Below, piece by piece: positions 1-8,136 of a DNA stretch of 64,000 nucleotides. Made by a program: the position numbers and the translations under genes. How positions within the stretch are numbered: the first letter of the stretch is position 1; every line of letters begins with the position of its first letter. The notes beneath the pieces are model-generated. The model worked only from the letters and a program-made list of their open reading frames with translations. It made no database searches and was not told the origin of the DNA. The DNA is from Simonsiella sp051414845 (GTDB taxonomy: Bacteria > Pseudomonadota > Gammaproteobacteria > Burkholderiales > Neisseriaceae). The stretch is from the NCBI GenBank assembly GCA_051414845.1, contig CP183313.1:682001-746000 (forward strand). The letters are read 5' to 3'.

Positions 1-1
1 G

Positions 2-499
2 GATATAGTGCAAATTAAAGCGAAATTTTCTGAAGCAGATGTGCCCAAATTGCAAGTTGGCATGAACGCGCATTTTCAAATTTTGGGTTTGCCCAGCAAG
101 CAATTTGATGCAAAGCTGGACGCTTTGGAGCTTGCTCCTATTGGTGAAAGCGGTTCAGGTGCCGTTTATTATTATGGTTTGCTGAATGTACCAAATCCCA
201 AACATGAGCTGTTTATTGGTATGACGGCAAATGTTACGGTGTTAATTGAGCAAAAAAATCAAGTATTGACTATTCCTAGCAATGCTCTGGGCAAGTCTTT
301 AGGCAATAATCGTTTTGAAGTCAAAGTGATGCATGAATCGGCAGATAAGGCAATACCCGAAATTGAACTGCGAGAGGTTGAAATTGGGCTGAACAATAAA
401 GTGGATGTAGAAGTGTTATCAGGTTTGCAGGCTGGCGATAAAGTGGTGGTTACCGAGTCTGATGGCGTGGTGGAGACTTTGGGTGAAATGGAGTTGTGA
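2..499 (+). CDS. macA: Macrolide efflux periplasmic adaptor MacA, C-terminal part
   Basis: This is the last 165 or so residues of a membrane fusion protein; the frame is open to the left edge, so the start lies outside the window. Visible are the beta-barrel region (SEADVPKLQVGMNAHF, then VPNPKHELFIGMTANVTV) and the membrane-proximal domain (VLTIPSNALG, LQAGDKVVV), in the order usual for MacA. MacA links the inner-membrane ABC protein MacB to an outer-membrane channel and exports macrolides and other amphiphiles. It overlaps or abuts the macB start by a few bases, which indicates translational coupling in a macA-macB-channel operon. The identification rests on these segments and on the neighbour, and is firm at family level. 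Confidence 0.9.
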   Translation, partial: DIVQIKAKFSEADVPKLQVGMNAHFQILGLPSKQFDAKLDALELAPIGESGSGAVYYYGLLNVPNPKHELFIGMTANVTVLIEQKNQVLTIPSNALGKSLGNNRFEVKVMHESADKAIPEIELREVEIGLNNKVDVEVLSGLQAGDKVVVTESDGVVETLGEMEL

Positions 500-501
500 C
501 C

Positions 502-2481
502 ATGACAGTTGGAGAGGCAAACGAGCTTAATCAGCAAAATATTTTGTTGTCATTAAAAGATATTCACAAAAGTTTTGCTTTTGGTGAGCAAACTTTAGAA
601 GTTTTGCACGGCATCAGTTTGGATGTTGAAGCGGGCGATATGGTGGCAATTATCGGACAATCTGGTTCAGGCAAATCCACTTTGATGAACATTATGGCGT
701 GTTTGGATACGCCTACATCGGGCGAATATTTGATTTCAGGCTGCCCTGTGCATGAGATGGACAGCGATATGCTGGCGGGTTTGCGACGCGATAAATTCGG
801 TTTTATTTTTCAGCGTTATCAGTTATTGAGCAGCCTGAATGCGGCAGAAAATGTTGCTGTGCCAGCGGTTTATGCAGGCGTGTCGCCTCATCAACGTTTG
901 GCAAGAGCTGATGAATTGTTGGCGAAATTGGGTTTGCAAGAGCGCACAGGGCATTACCCTAATCAACTTTCTGGCGGGCAACAGCAGCGCGTATCCATTG
1001 CCAGAGCTTTAATGAACGGCGGACAGATTATTTTTGCCGATGAGCCAACAGGCGCACTAGATAGCCACAGCAGCCGCGATGTGATGGAGATTTTGCTGCA
1101 ATTAAACCGCGAAGGTCATACCGTTATTTTGGTGACGCATGACCCTAAAATCGCAGCACTTGCCAAACGGGTGATTGAAATTAGCGATGGCGTAATTGTG
1201 CGTGATGAGCGTAATGCACCATTGATGGAAGAAAATACGATTATGCCGTCTGAAAATGCTCTGCCGCGTCAAACCAAACGGTTTATGCCATTTTTAGGCA
1301 GCCTGAAAGAAGCATTTGGCATGGCTTTATTAACTATGTTTGCCAATAAAATGCGAACTTTATTGACCATGCTCGGTATCATTATCGGCATTGCATCGGT
1401 GGTATTGATTGTGGCATTAGGCAACGGCTCCAAACAAAAAATTTTAAATGAAATCAATAGTGTAGGCTCGGCAACGTTGGTTGTTTCCGCTGGTCGCGAG
1501 GGAGATAAGCGTACAGAACAGGTGGAAAGTCTAACTTTAGATGATATGCATATTTTGGCAAAACTGCCTTTTGTGGATAGCGTATCGCCCAATTTAAGCA
1601 GCACCATGACTGCACAAGTGGGTAATAAAGAGCGACAGGTTCAAGTAGATGGCGCCAATGCGAGTCATCATCGCCTGCAAAACGTACGTTTTTTAGAAGG
1701 GAGCATGTTCAGGCAGCCTGAAATGGACAGCATGGCGCAACATATCATCATCAGCGATAAAACCAAACAGGCTTTTTTTCCTAATCAAGCTGCTGTTGGA
1801 GAAATTATCATGCTCAATGGTGCGCCCAATCGTGTGATTGGTGTGTTTCAATATAAAGGCATAGAGGGCAATTATGACCGCAGCCTGAAAATTTGGATGC
1901 CATATCGCACTTTACAAGCACGTTTTATTGGTGATTCATCTCATTTGGACAGCATGACATTGCTTTTACAAAAAGGTTATTCTTCCACGCTCGCCAGTCA
2001 AGGTGTGAAACAAACATTGATAAACAGACACGGCAAAGAAGACTTTACCATTTTCAACAGCGACAGTTTAAGCAAAACCATTGAAAAAACAGCACAATCT
2101 TTGACTTTATTGGTTGGCGCGATTGCCGTCATTTCGCTGCTGGTAGGCGGTATTGGCGTGATGAACATCATGTTGGTGTCTGTTACCGAACGCACGGGAG
2201 AAATTGGCGTGCGTATGGCGGTTGGCGCACGCTATATCAACATTGTGCAGCAATTTTTGATTGAAGCGATGGTCGTTTGTGCCATCGGCGGCATGATTGG
2301 CGTGTTGTTGGCATTTGGATTTGGTGCATTGCTGCAAACCTTTAATGTCCCCATTGCTTTTTCAGCAAGCTCCATTGGTCTGGCCGTGCTATGCGCCAGC
2401 TTAATCGGCTTGGTATTTGGTTTTATGCCAGCACACAAAGCCGCGAAAATGAATCCAATTGATGCTTTAAACCATATTTAA
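502..2481 (+). CDS. macB: Macrolide export ATP-binding/permease protein MacB
   Basis: A 659-residue half-transporter with the ABC domain first and the permease second, typical MacB length. Residues 1-230 carry Walker A (GQSGSGKST), the signature LSGGQQQR and Walker B (IIFADEPTGALD). A first transmembrane helix follows near residue 290 (MRTLLTMLGIIIGIASVV), then a large periplasmic region and three C-terminal helices with the FtsX-type sequence MNIMLVSVTERTGEIGVRMA. It works with MacA and an outer-membrane channel to expel macrolides or lipids. The ATG at 502 is preferred because GGAG lies 8 bases upstream; a GTG at 496, overlapping the macA stop, is the alternative. The gene contains coding DNA uptake sequences. 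Confidence 0.95.
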   Translation: MTVGEANELNQQNILLSLKDIHKSFAFGEQTLEVLHGISLDVEAGDMVAIIGQSGSGKSTLMNIMACLDTPTSGEYLISGCPVHEMDSDMLAGLRRDKFGFIFQRYQLLSSLNAAENVAVPAVYAGVSPHQRLARADELLAKLGLQERTGHYPNQLSGGQQQRVSIARALMNGGQIIFADEPTGALDSHSSRDVMEILLQLNREGHTVILVTHDPKIAALAKRVIEISDGVIVRDERNAPLMEENTIMPSENALPRQTKRFMPFLGSLKEAFGMALLTMFANKMRTLLTMLGIIIGIASVVLIVALGNGSKQKILNEINSVGSATLVVSAGREGDKRTEQVESLTLDDMHILAKLPFVDSVSPNLSSTMTAQVGNKERQVQVDGANASHHRLQNVRFLEGSMFRQPEMDSMAQHIIISDKTKQAFFPNQAAVGEIIMLNGAPNRVIGVFQYKGIEGNYDRSLKIWMPYRTLQARFIGDSSHLDSMTLLLQKGYSSTLASQGVKQTLINRHGKEDFTIFNSDSLSKTIEKTAQSLTLLVGAIAVISLLVGGIGVMNIMLVSVTERTGEIGVRMAVGARYINIVQQFLIEAMVVCAIGGMIGVLLAFGFGALLQTFNVPIAFSASSIGLAVLCASLIGLVFGFMPAHKAAKMNPIDALNHI

Positions 2482-2549
2482 ACAATCTTTCAGGCTGCCT
2501 GAAACGCATACAGACTGCCTGAAAGCAAAGAAGTGAAAAAGAAATATCT

Positions 2550-3983
2550 ATGAAATCATTTAAAAAAACAGTATCTATATTAAGTACCTTATCACTCATT
2601 CTGCTTTCAGGCTGCCAAAGTATGCGCTCTGTTAATGCACAAAGCATTGAACAAAGTCTGAACTTACCCGCGACTTTTTTGAATCAACAACCTGCATCAC
2701 AACAGCAAAATACCTGCCAAGCAAACAGCCAAGATTTTTGTTATCAAAATTGGTGGCACAGCTTCAACGACCCTATACTCAATGCCTATTTGGAAGATGT
2801 GATGCAGCACAACAGCGAGCTATCCATTGCCACGCTCAATCTGCAAAAATCCGTTTTAAACTGGCAAAAAGAAAAAAGAACCCGTTTTCCCAGCTTCAAT
2901 GCGCAAATGCGCACCCAAACAGGTGGCACGCATCATCTGGAATCACATCAAACCCAACACCACTCCAGCAGCGAAGGCAGCCTGAATGCCAGTTGGGAAC
3001 TGGATTTATGGGGCAAACTTGCCTTGCAGCAAAACATCAGCAAATGGGAAAAAAATGCCAGTACAGCCGACCGTCAAGCAGTTTACCTCAATTTAACCGG
3101 CAACGCCGTCCGCGCCTACTACAACCTTGTTCATATCAACCAAAAATTACAAGACCAAGCAGACAGCCTGAAATACCAACAACGTCAGCTACAATTTGCC
3201 CAAACCCAACTCAAAGCAGGCGTCATTGCTCCTAGTGAATTGATACCTTTGCAGCAAAACATTACGCTGCAACAACAAAATCAACTACAACTGAATGCTG
3301 ATAAAAACGAAGCCCTTAACCAACTCGCATTTTTGCTTAACCAGCATGTTTCTGAATTACCATCATCGCTTACCGATAGTAAACATTTGCCAAAAATCAA
3401 AGATATTTTTATCGGACAACCAGCTGAAGTATTAAATAACCGCCCAGATATTCAGGCTGCCTTATGGCGGCTTCAAGCCTCACTGACTGCGCCTGAATTG
3501 ACCCAAAAAAACCTTTATCCCACACTAGTATTAACGGCTGGCGCACAAAATCAAAGTCCAAAGTTATTTGATTTACTGAGAGTTCCTGTGCTCAATTGGG
3601 GTATTTCCATCAACCTGCCCCCACTCAACCCACAAGAACACAGAGATAACCTGAAAATAGCTGAAATCAACAGCCAAATTGCTATGCAACAATATCGCGA
3701 ACAGGTTTACAAAGCACTTGCTGATGTAGAAAGTAAATTAACAGCATGGCAAACCGCCCAAGATAAACATCAACTGCTATTGCAAACGCAAAGACACGCA
3801 GAGCAGCAATTCAAACACCAAAATACTCGCTATCAGGCAGGACAAATCGCCATGAAAGAGTTGCAAGAAAGCCAAGAACAACTGCGTCAAGCCAAGATTG
3901 CTGTTCAAGATAATCTGTTTGAGCAAACCAACAATTGGATAGCGTTGTATTTGGCAATAGGTGGACATTATGAAGTTAAATAG
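2550..3983 (+). CDS. Outer-membrane efflux lipoprotein (TolC/NodT family)
   Basis: A 477-residue outer-membrane factor. The N terminus is a lipoprotein signal (MKSFKKTVSILSTLSLILLSGC, lipobox LSGC), followed by WWHSFNDPILNAYLEDV, the usual opening of NodT-type channels, and two long coiled-coil repeats rich in Gln and Leu (residues 75-240 and 300-460). Such proteins form trimeric beta-barrel/alpha-barrel ducts that complete MacAB- or RND-type pumps. It follows macB in the same direction after about 70 bases that hold two uptake sequences, so it very likely supplies the exit duct for MacAB. Which substrate is exported cannot be read from the sequence. Confidence 0.9.
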   Translation: MKSFKKTVSILSTLSLILLSGCQSMRSVNAQSIEQSLNLPATFLNQQPASQQQNTCQANSQDFCYQNWWHSFNDPILNAYLEDVMQHNSELSIATLNLQKSVLNWQKEKRTRFPSFNAQMRTQTGGTHHLESHQTQHHSSSEGSLNASWELDLWGKLALQQNISKWEKNASTADRQAVYLNLTGNAVRAYYNLVHINQKLQDQADSLKYQQRQLQFAQTQLKAGVIAPSELIPLQQNITLQQQNQLQLNADKNEALNQLAFLLNQHVSELPSSLTDSKHLPKIKDIFIGQPAEVLNNRPDIQAALWRLQASLTAPELTQKNLYPTLVLTAGAQNQSPKLFDLLRVPVLNWGISINLPPLNPQEHRDNLKIAEINSQIAMQQYREQVYKALADVESKLTAWQTAQDKHQLLLQTQRHAEQQFKHQNTRYQAGQIAMKELQESQEQLRQAKIAVQDNLFEQTNNWIALYLAIGGHYEVK

Positions 3984-4336
3984 TGTGAATATTACTAAGC
4001 GTTAAGTTATGAAAGATTGTTAAAAATTATGGAAGCTAATATGCAGAAAACAATTAAATATAACCATATATACCAGCACCTAAGGTATGCATGTTAAAGC
4101 ATGCGGGAAGCAAAAAAATCAATATATATAACAGATATATCTATAGAAATTTTGTTTAATCTACTTGCAAAAAAAGTGTGCTTGGCAAGAAAATAGACAT
4201 TTTGTTTTTCAAGCTGCTGGAAAATGCTACAATGTGCATATTTTTTCCGATTAAAGTGTAGGTTAGTCGTTTTAGTCATGTTGGAGCCTTGTTTTAAGCT
4301 GTCTGAAAATATATTTTTGATTTTATAGGATAAAAA
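3984..4336. other. Intergenic region without a recognisable gene
   Basis: About 350 AT-rich bases between the efflux operon and lepB. An open frame on the minus strand (4094-4279) has no convincing start context and no family resemblance. A degenerate uptake sequence (AAGCTGTCTGAAA) lies near 4297 and AGGA precedes the lepB GTG start. The region probably holds the lepB promoter, but no hexamer pair stands out. Confidence 0.5.
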
Positions 4337-5353
4337 GTGGAATTTAATACCATTACTTATGTCGCGATTGCGGCTTTGATTGTAGGTGCGGTGATGTTGT
4401 TTTCAGGCAGCAAGGCGCGTAATGCGGCGGGTGAGTGGAGCAATGGTGTGCAGTGGGGTTATTTGCTGCTGATGATTGGCGTGTTTGGCGTGTTGGCTTC
4501 GGGCTTGAAGTGGAGTTTTACCGCCGTGTTGCTAACGTTTACAGTGTTTACAGGCGTGATTTGGGTGTGGCGTAAATTGGCGCACAAAGACAAAAATGCG
4601 GCGGACAACAATCATTTTCGCGATTATATGGCGGGCTTTTTTCCGATTATTGCGCTGGTGTTTGTGTTGCGCACATTTGTTGCCGAGCCGTTTCAGATTC
4701 CGTCTAGCTCGATGCGCCCTGGCTTGGTAAAAGGCGATTTTATTTTGGTGAACAAGTTTGCTTATGGCATTCGCGTGCCTGTGTTGAATACGGTGGCGAT
4801 TCCTGTAGGCAAAATTGAGCATGGCGATGTGGTGGTGTTTAATTATCCTTTGCAGCCTGAATTGAATTATATTAAGCGTATTGTCGGTTTACCAGGCGAT
4901 GTGATTGAATATAAAAATAAAGTTTTGATGGTGAACGGCAAAGCTGAGCAAGATGTGGCAAATGGTAGCTATGCTTATCCTGATGATTCTCAACCACAAA
5001 TTGAGCGTGGCACAGAGCGTTTTCATGCGGGTTTTGCGGGCAAGGAATTTGATGTGTTGAAAGAAGCCGATGCGCCTGCGGTGATTGCGCCAACGTGGAA
5101 CCACTTTCAAATGCAGATGGAGCAACAAGGCTATGCGAGCGGTTTGAAAGAAAATTGTCAATATGCGGAAGATGGCAGCGGTTTCCGTTGCACCGTGCCT
5201 GTGGGCAAGTATTTTGCGATGGGCGATAATCGCGATGCGAGCGCGGATAGCCGTTATTGGGGTTTTGTGGACGATAAGTTGATTGTGGGCAAGGCATTTT
5301 TTATTTGGTTGAATGTGGGTGATATGGATCGCGTGGGGACGAAGATTCAGTAA
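4337..5353 (+). CDS. lepB: Signal peptidase I (LepB)
   Basis: A 338-residue type I leader peptidase that cleaves signal peptides from secreted proteins at the periplasmic face of the inner membrane. There are three hydrophobic N-terminal stretches (about 7-23, 40-56 and 60-78) and one near 100-115. The catalytic serine is in IPSSSMRP (Ser125) and the general base lysine in NYIKRIVGLPGD (Lys180), and the C-terminal box MGDNRDASADSRYWG is intact. The start is a GTG preceded by AGGA at normal spacing. The gene stands alone and ends in a DUS-containing hairpin terminator shared with the convergent ybaK gene. Confidence 0.95.
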   Translation: MEFNTITYVAIAALIVGAVMLFSGSKARNAAGEWSNGVQWGYLLLMIGVFGVLASGLKWSFTAVLLTFTVFTGVIWVWRKLAHKDKNAADNNHFRDYMAGFFPIIALVFVLRTFVAEPFQIPSSSMRPGLVKGDFILVNKFAYGIRVPVLNTVAIPVGKIEHGDVVVFNYPLQPELNYIKRIVGLPGDVIEYKNKVLMVNGKAEQDVANGSYAYPDDSQPQIERGTERFHAGFAGKEFDVLKEADAPAVIAPTWNHFQMQMEQQGYASGLKENCQYAEDGSGFRCTVPVGKYFAMGDNRDASADSRYWGFVDDKLIVGKAFFIWLNVGDMDRVGTKIQ

Positions 5354-5370
5354 TTTAATGGTTGGTTTTA

Positions 5371-5426
5371 AGGTTGCCTGAAACTTTTGGCTTCGCAGAA
5401 GCTAGTGCTTTCAGGCAGCCTTTTTT
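5371..5426 (+). terminator. lepB terminator made of two inverted uptake sequences
   Basis: Inverted arms AGGTTGCCTGAAA and TTTCAGGCAGCC enclose a second small stem (GCTTC-GCA-GAAGC) and are followed by six T residues. The T tract overlaps the stop codon of the convergent ybaK gene. Confidence 0.75.
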
Positions 5427-5904
5427 ATGCTGCTACATCAACCCATTGTACATTTAAATGGTTTAAATCTTGTGCGGTAATTGAGATGAGAAATCCTCGT
5501 TTGCCACCATTAATATATATTTCAGGTAGGTTTTGTATAGTGGTTTGGGCGTAGACGGATAAGGCGGTTTTGCAGCCAAAAGGGCTGGTGCCGCCGACTA
5601 AGTAGCCTGTCCATTTATTGGCTTGCTGTGGCGTTGCTGGCTCGATATGTTTCATGCCTAATGTGCGTGCGAGATTGCGGGTGGAAATTTGTTTGTTACC
5701 ATGCATTAAACAGATAAGCCCTTGTTTATTTTCGTTTTGCAAAACAATGGTTTTAATGACGATATGTTCATCAATATTTAAACAGTCAGCAGAATGTGCG
5801 GTACCACCATGTTCTTTATAGGGATAGAGATGGGGCATGAAGTTTATGTTTTTCTCGCGCAGGAAGCGAATAGCTGGCGTAATGGGAAAGTTAGATTTTG
5901 ACAT
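5425..5904 (-). CDS. ybaK: Cys-tRNA(Pro)/Cys-tRNA(Cys) deacylase YbaK
   Basis: A 159-residue YbaK/ProX-type editing protein, the normal length for the family. It hydrolyses cysteine mis-attached to tRNA(Pro), acting in trans to prolyl-tRNA synthetase. Supporting segments are the N-terminal ITPAIRFLREKNINF, the HGGTAHSA loop, KTIVLQNENKQGLICLMHG with the conserved lysine, and GGTSPFG near the C terminus followed by a glycine-rich INGGKRGF. The gene is monocistronic, converges with lepB and lies downstream of pilU in the same direction but separated from it by a DUS hairpin. Confidence 0.88.
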   Translation of the reverse strand: MSKSNFPITPAIRFLREKNINFMPHLYPYKEHGGTAHSADCLNIDEHIVIKTIVLQNENKQGLICLMHGNKQISTRNLARTLGMKHIEPATPQQANKWTGYLVGGTSPFGCKTALSVYAQTTIQNLPEIYINGGKRGFLISITAQDLNHLNVQWVDVAA

Positions 5905-5924
5905 TTTGTTTTGGATTAAATAAG

Positions 5925-5960
5925 AGGCAGCCTGAAAAGATTAAGGTTTTCAGGCTGCCT
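5925..5960 (-). terminator. pilU terminator (inverted uptake sequence pair)
   Basis: AGGCAGCCTGAAAA and TTTTCAGGCTGCCT form a 14-bp stem with an 8-base loop just downstream of the pilU stop on the minus strand. It is followed there by CTTATTTAAT. Confidence 0.65.
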
Positions 5961-5985
5961 TAGGGGTTATTGGCCAGGCAGTTGT

Positions 5986-7152
5986 TTATTCGTGGCTGTG
6001 GTCCATAATGGATAAGCCATCAAATTCATCTCCTTCGCCTGCTGTGGCTGTATGCTTACTGTTCAATTTGATTTGCAAGCGTAAGTCGTTTACAGAGTCT
6101 GCGTTTTTTAAAGCGTCATCATAGGTAATGATGTCGTTTTCATACAAATCAAACAAAGCTTGGTCAAACGTTTGCATACCAATATCGCGTGAACGTGCCA
6201 TGATTTCTTTAATACCGTGTACTTCACCTTTTAATATCAATTCGGAAATTAAAGGTGAATTCAACAAGATTTCTACTGCTGCGGCGCGACCTTTGCCACC
6301 TTTGCGTGGAATCAAACGTTGTGAAATAAAGCCTTTTAAGTTTAATGATAAGTCAGTCAGCAGTTGCGTACGACGCTCTTCAGGGAAGAAGTTGATAATA
6401 CGGTCAAGTGCTTGGTTGGAGTTATTTGCGTGCAAAGTTGCCATACATAAGTGGCCTGTTTCGGCAAACGCCAGTGCGTAGTCCATCGTTTCACGGTCGC
6501 GAATCTCACCAATCAAAATCACATCAGGTGCTTGACGCAGTGTGTTTTTCAGTGCAGCAAACCAGTTTTGCGTATCTACACCCACTTCGCGTTGCGAAAT
6601 AATGCAGTTTTTATGCGGGTGAACATACTCAATTGGGTCTTCGATGGTAATGATGTGACCTTGGCTGTTTTCATTGCGATAGTCAATCATTGCGGCAAGC
6701 GAAGTCGATTTACCCGAGCCTGTACCGCCCACAAAAATCACCAAGCCACGCTTTTCCATCACAACTTCACGCAATACTTCAGGCAATTCTAATTTTTCAA
6801 AATTTGGAATATCGCTAGTAATCACACGACAAACCAAGGTTGCCGCACCGCGTTGAATCATTGCATTAATACGGAAACGCGACACGCCAGCCAAGCTAAT
6901 CGCGAAGTTACATTCATTGGTATCAGCAAATTCTTGCGCTTGCTTTTCGTCCATAATCGAGCGCGCAATCAAGGCAGTGTGTTCAGCCGACAACACTTTA
7001 TCGCTCAGTTTGTTTACTTTGCCGTCCAGCTTCATGGCTGGCGGATAGCCTGCAGTGATAAATAAGTCAGAGCCTTTGCTTTTTACCATGTGTGTGAGCA
7101 AGCTGTGGATGAATTTTTTCATCTCTTCATTGACGGGTAATAATTGAGACAT
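5986..7152 (-). CDS. pilU: Type IV pilus retraction ATPase PilU
   Basis: A 388-residue secretion-type ATPase of the PilT/PilU family. It has Walker A GGTGSGKST, an Asp box (IITIEDPIEYVH), Walker B (VILIGEIRDRETM) and a His box (TGHLCMATLHANN). The context HPHKNCIISQREVGVDT and the extended acidic C terminus (GEGDEFDGLSIMDHSHE) fit PilU rather than PilT. PilU assists PilT in depolymerising pili, which powers twitching and DNA uptake; this fits an organism loaded with uptake sequences. In Neisseria pilU usually follows pilT, but here no pilT precedes it. The start is ATG at 7152; a TTG one codon earlier is less likely. Confidence 0.92.
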   Translation of the reverse strand: MSQLLPVNEEMKKFIHSLLTHMVKSKGSDLFITAGYPPAMKLDGKVNKLSDKVLSAEHTALIARSIMDEKQAQEFADTNECNFAISLAGVSRFRINAMIQRGAATLVCRVITSDIPNFEKLELPEVLREVVMEKRGLVIFVGGTGSGKSTSLAAMIDYRNENSQGHIITIEDPIEYVHPHKNCIISQREVGVDTQNWFAALKNTLRQAPDVILIGEIRDRETMDYALAFAETGHLCMATLHANNSNQALDRIINFFPEERRTQLLTDLSLNLKGFISQRLIPRKGGKGRAAAVEILLNSPLISELILKGEVHGIKEIMARSRDIGMQTFDQALFDLYENDIITYDDALKNADSVNDLRLQIKLNSKHTATAGEGDEFDGLSIMDHSHE

Positions 7153-7337
7153 CAATTTCTTTCTTAAATTTCAAGGTTTCAAAACGGTGTAATTTTAGCC
7201 TGTTTTGCCTACTTTGTCCGAATGTTTGCAATTTGCAATGGGCGAAACGTAGGCTAAATGTAACATCTGTGAAACAAATACAAATTTGATATTGCTTTGT
7301 GCTAAAAAATCTCATAAAAATAAGTTTTTATAAACTA

Positions 7338-7366
7338 TTGTGCTTTAACAAATGTTAGCTTATGAT
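7338..7366 (+). promoter_or_regulatory. Candidate sigma-70 promoter for the Lrp-type regulator
   Basis: TTGTGC (-35) and TATGAT (-10) are separated by 17 bp and lie about 65 bp before the start codon of the AsnC/Lrp gene. Confidence 0.45.
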
Positions 7367-7431
7367 AAGGCTTGTGTAGACAACAATGTCTCACAACTTG
7401 AAAAAAGAACAAAATTCAGGAGCTCTGCATC

Positions 7432-7911
7432 ATGAACACACCTATAACCTTAGACAAAACCGATTTAAAAATCCTGCAAGTGTTGCAAGAAAACGGGCGG
7501 CTCAGCAATGTGGAATTGTCTGAACGTGTTGCCTTATCGCCTTCGCCGTGTTTGCGCCGTTTGAAGCAATTGGAAGACGGCGGTATTATTCGCCGTTATG
7601 CTGCGCTGCTTGAGCCAGAAGCGGTGCAACTGGGTTTGCAAGTGATGATTCGTGTGAGCACCGATAAAGCCCCAAGCGCGCGCCAAAATTTTGAACAAGC
7701 GGTGCAAGGCTGGTCAGAAGTGTTGGCTTGCTTGGCATTAACAGGCGAAGCGGATTATTTATTGCACGCCTTTTTCACCGATATGAACGCGTTTTCACAC
7801 TTTATTTTGAATGAATTGTTGTCGCACGAATATGTGCAAGACGCGAAATCCAGTTTTGTGCTCAAAGAAATTAAAAATACCACTTCTTTGCCATTGAATC
7901 ATTTAGGTTAA
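7432..7911 (+). CDS. Lrp/AsnC family transcriptional regulator
   Basis: A 159-residue regulator of the feast/famine family. Residues 8-60 form the winged helix-turn-helix (LDKTDLKILQVLQENGRLSNVELSERVALSPSPCLRRLKQLE), and the rest is the RAM ligand-binding domain (GLQVMIRVSTDK, then TGEADYLLHAFFTD). These proteins are octameric DNA-binding regulators that respond to amino acids such as leucine. GGAG lies 14 bases before the ATG. The gene is divergent from pilU, is transcribed alone and is followed by a DUS hairpin. The target regulon cannot be deduced. Confidence 0.92.
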   Translation: MNTPITLDKTDLKILQVLQENGRLSNVELSERVALSPSPCLRRLKQLEDGGIIRRYAALLEPEAVQLGLQVMIRVSTDKAPSARQNFEQAVQGWSEVLACLALTGEADYLLHAFFTDMNAFSHFILNELLSHEYVQDAKSSFVLKEIKNTTSLPLNHLG

Positions 7912-7923
7912 TACTGCATTTAT

Positions 7924-7976
7924 TTTCAGGCTGCCTTAAACAGGGAAACTGGTTTTCAGGCAGCCTGAAACTTTTG
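7924..7976 (+). terminator. Terminator after the Lrp-type gene
   Basis: TTTCAGGCTGCCT and AGGCAGCCTGAAA are inverted with an inner CAG...CTG stem and are followed by CTTTTGTTTTC. Confidence 0.6.
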
Positions 7977-7993
7977 TTTTCATAACGATTATT

Positions 7994-8022
7994 TTGTCAA
8001 ACCCACTCAATCCGCGTATAAT
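7994..8022 (+). promoter_or_regulatory. Sigma-70 promoter of miaB
   Basis: TTGTCA and a perfect TATAAT are spaced by exactly 17 bp. Transcription would begin near 8030, giving a leader of about 105 bases before miaB. Confidence 0.75.
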
Positions 8023-8034
8023 CCGCGCCTTTCG

Positions 8035-8081
8035 TTTTTCAGGCAGCCTGAATGCTTTGAATATTTTAGGCTGCCTGAAAA
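8035..8081 (+). promoter_or_regulatory. Hairpin in the miaB leader formed by two uptake sequences
   Basis: TTTCAGGCAGCCT and AGGCTGCCTGAAA pair across an 18-base loop between the miaB promoter and its start codon. No long T run follows on the plus strand, so it may affect mRNA stability or simply be an uptake-sequence pair. Confidence 0.4.
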
Positions 8082-8136
8082 CCATTTACTTTAAATCAGC
8101 CCCGCAATTACGGGCTACCTGAAAGAACAACAAACC

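Noticed and set aside
4094..4279. 61-codon minus-strand frame upstream of lepB
   Set aside because: AT-rich, without a ribosome site or family resemblance.
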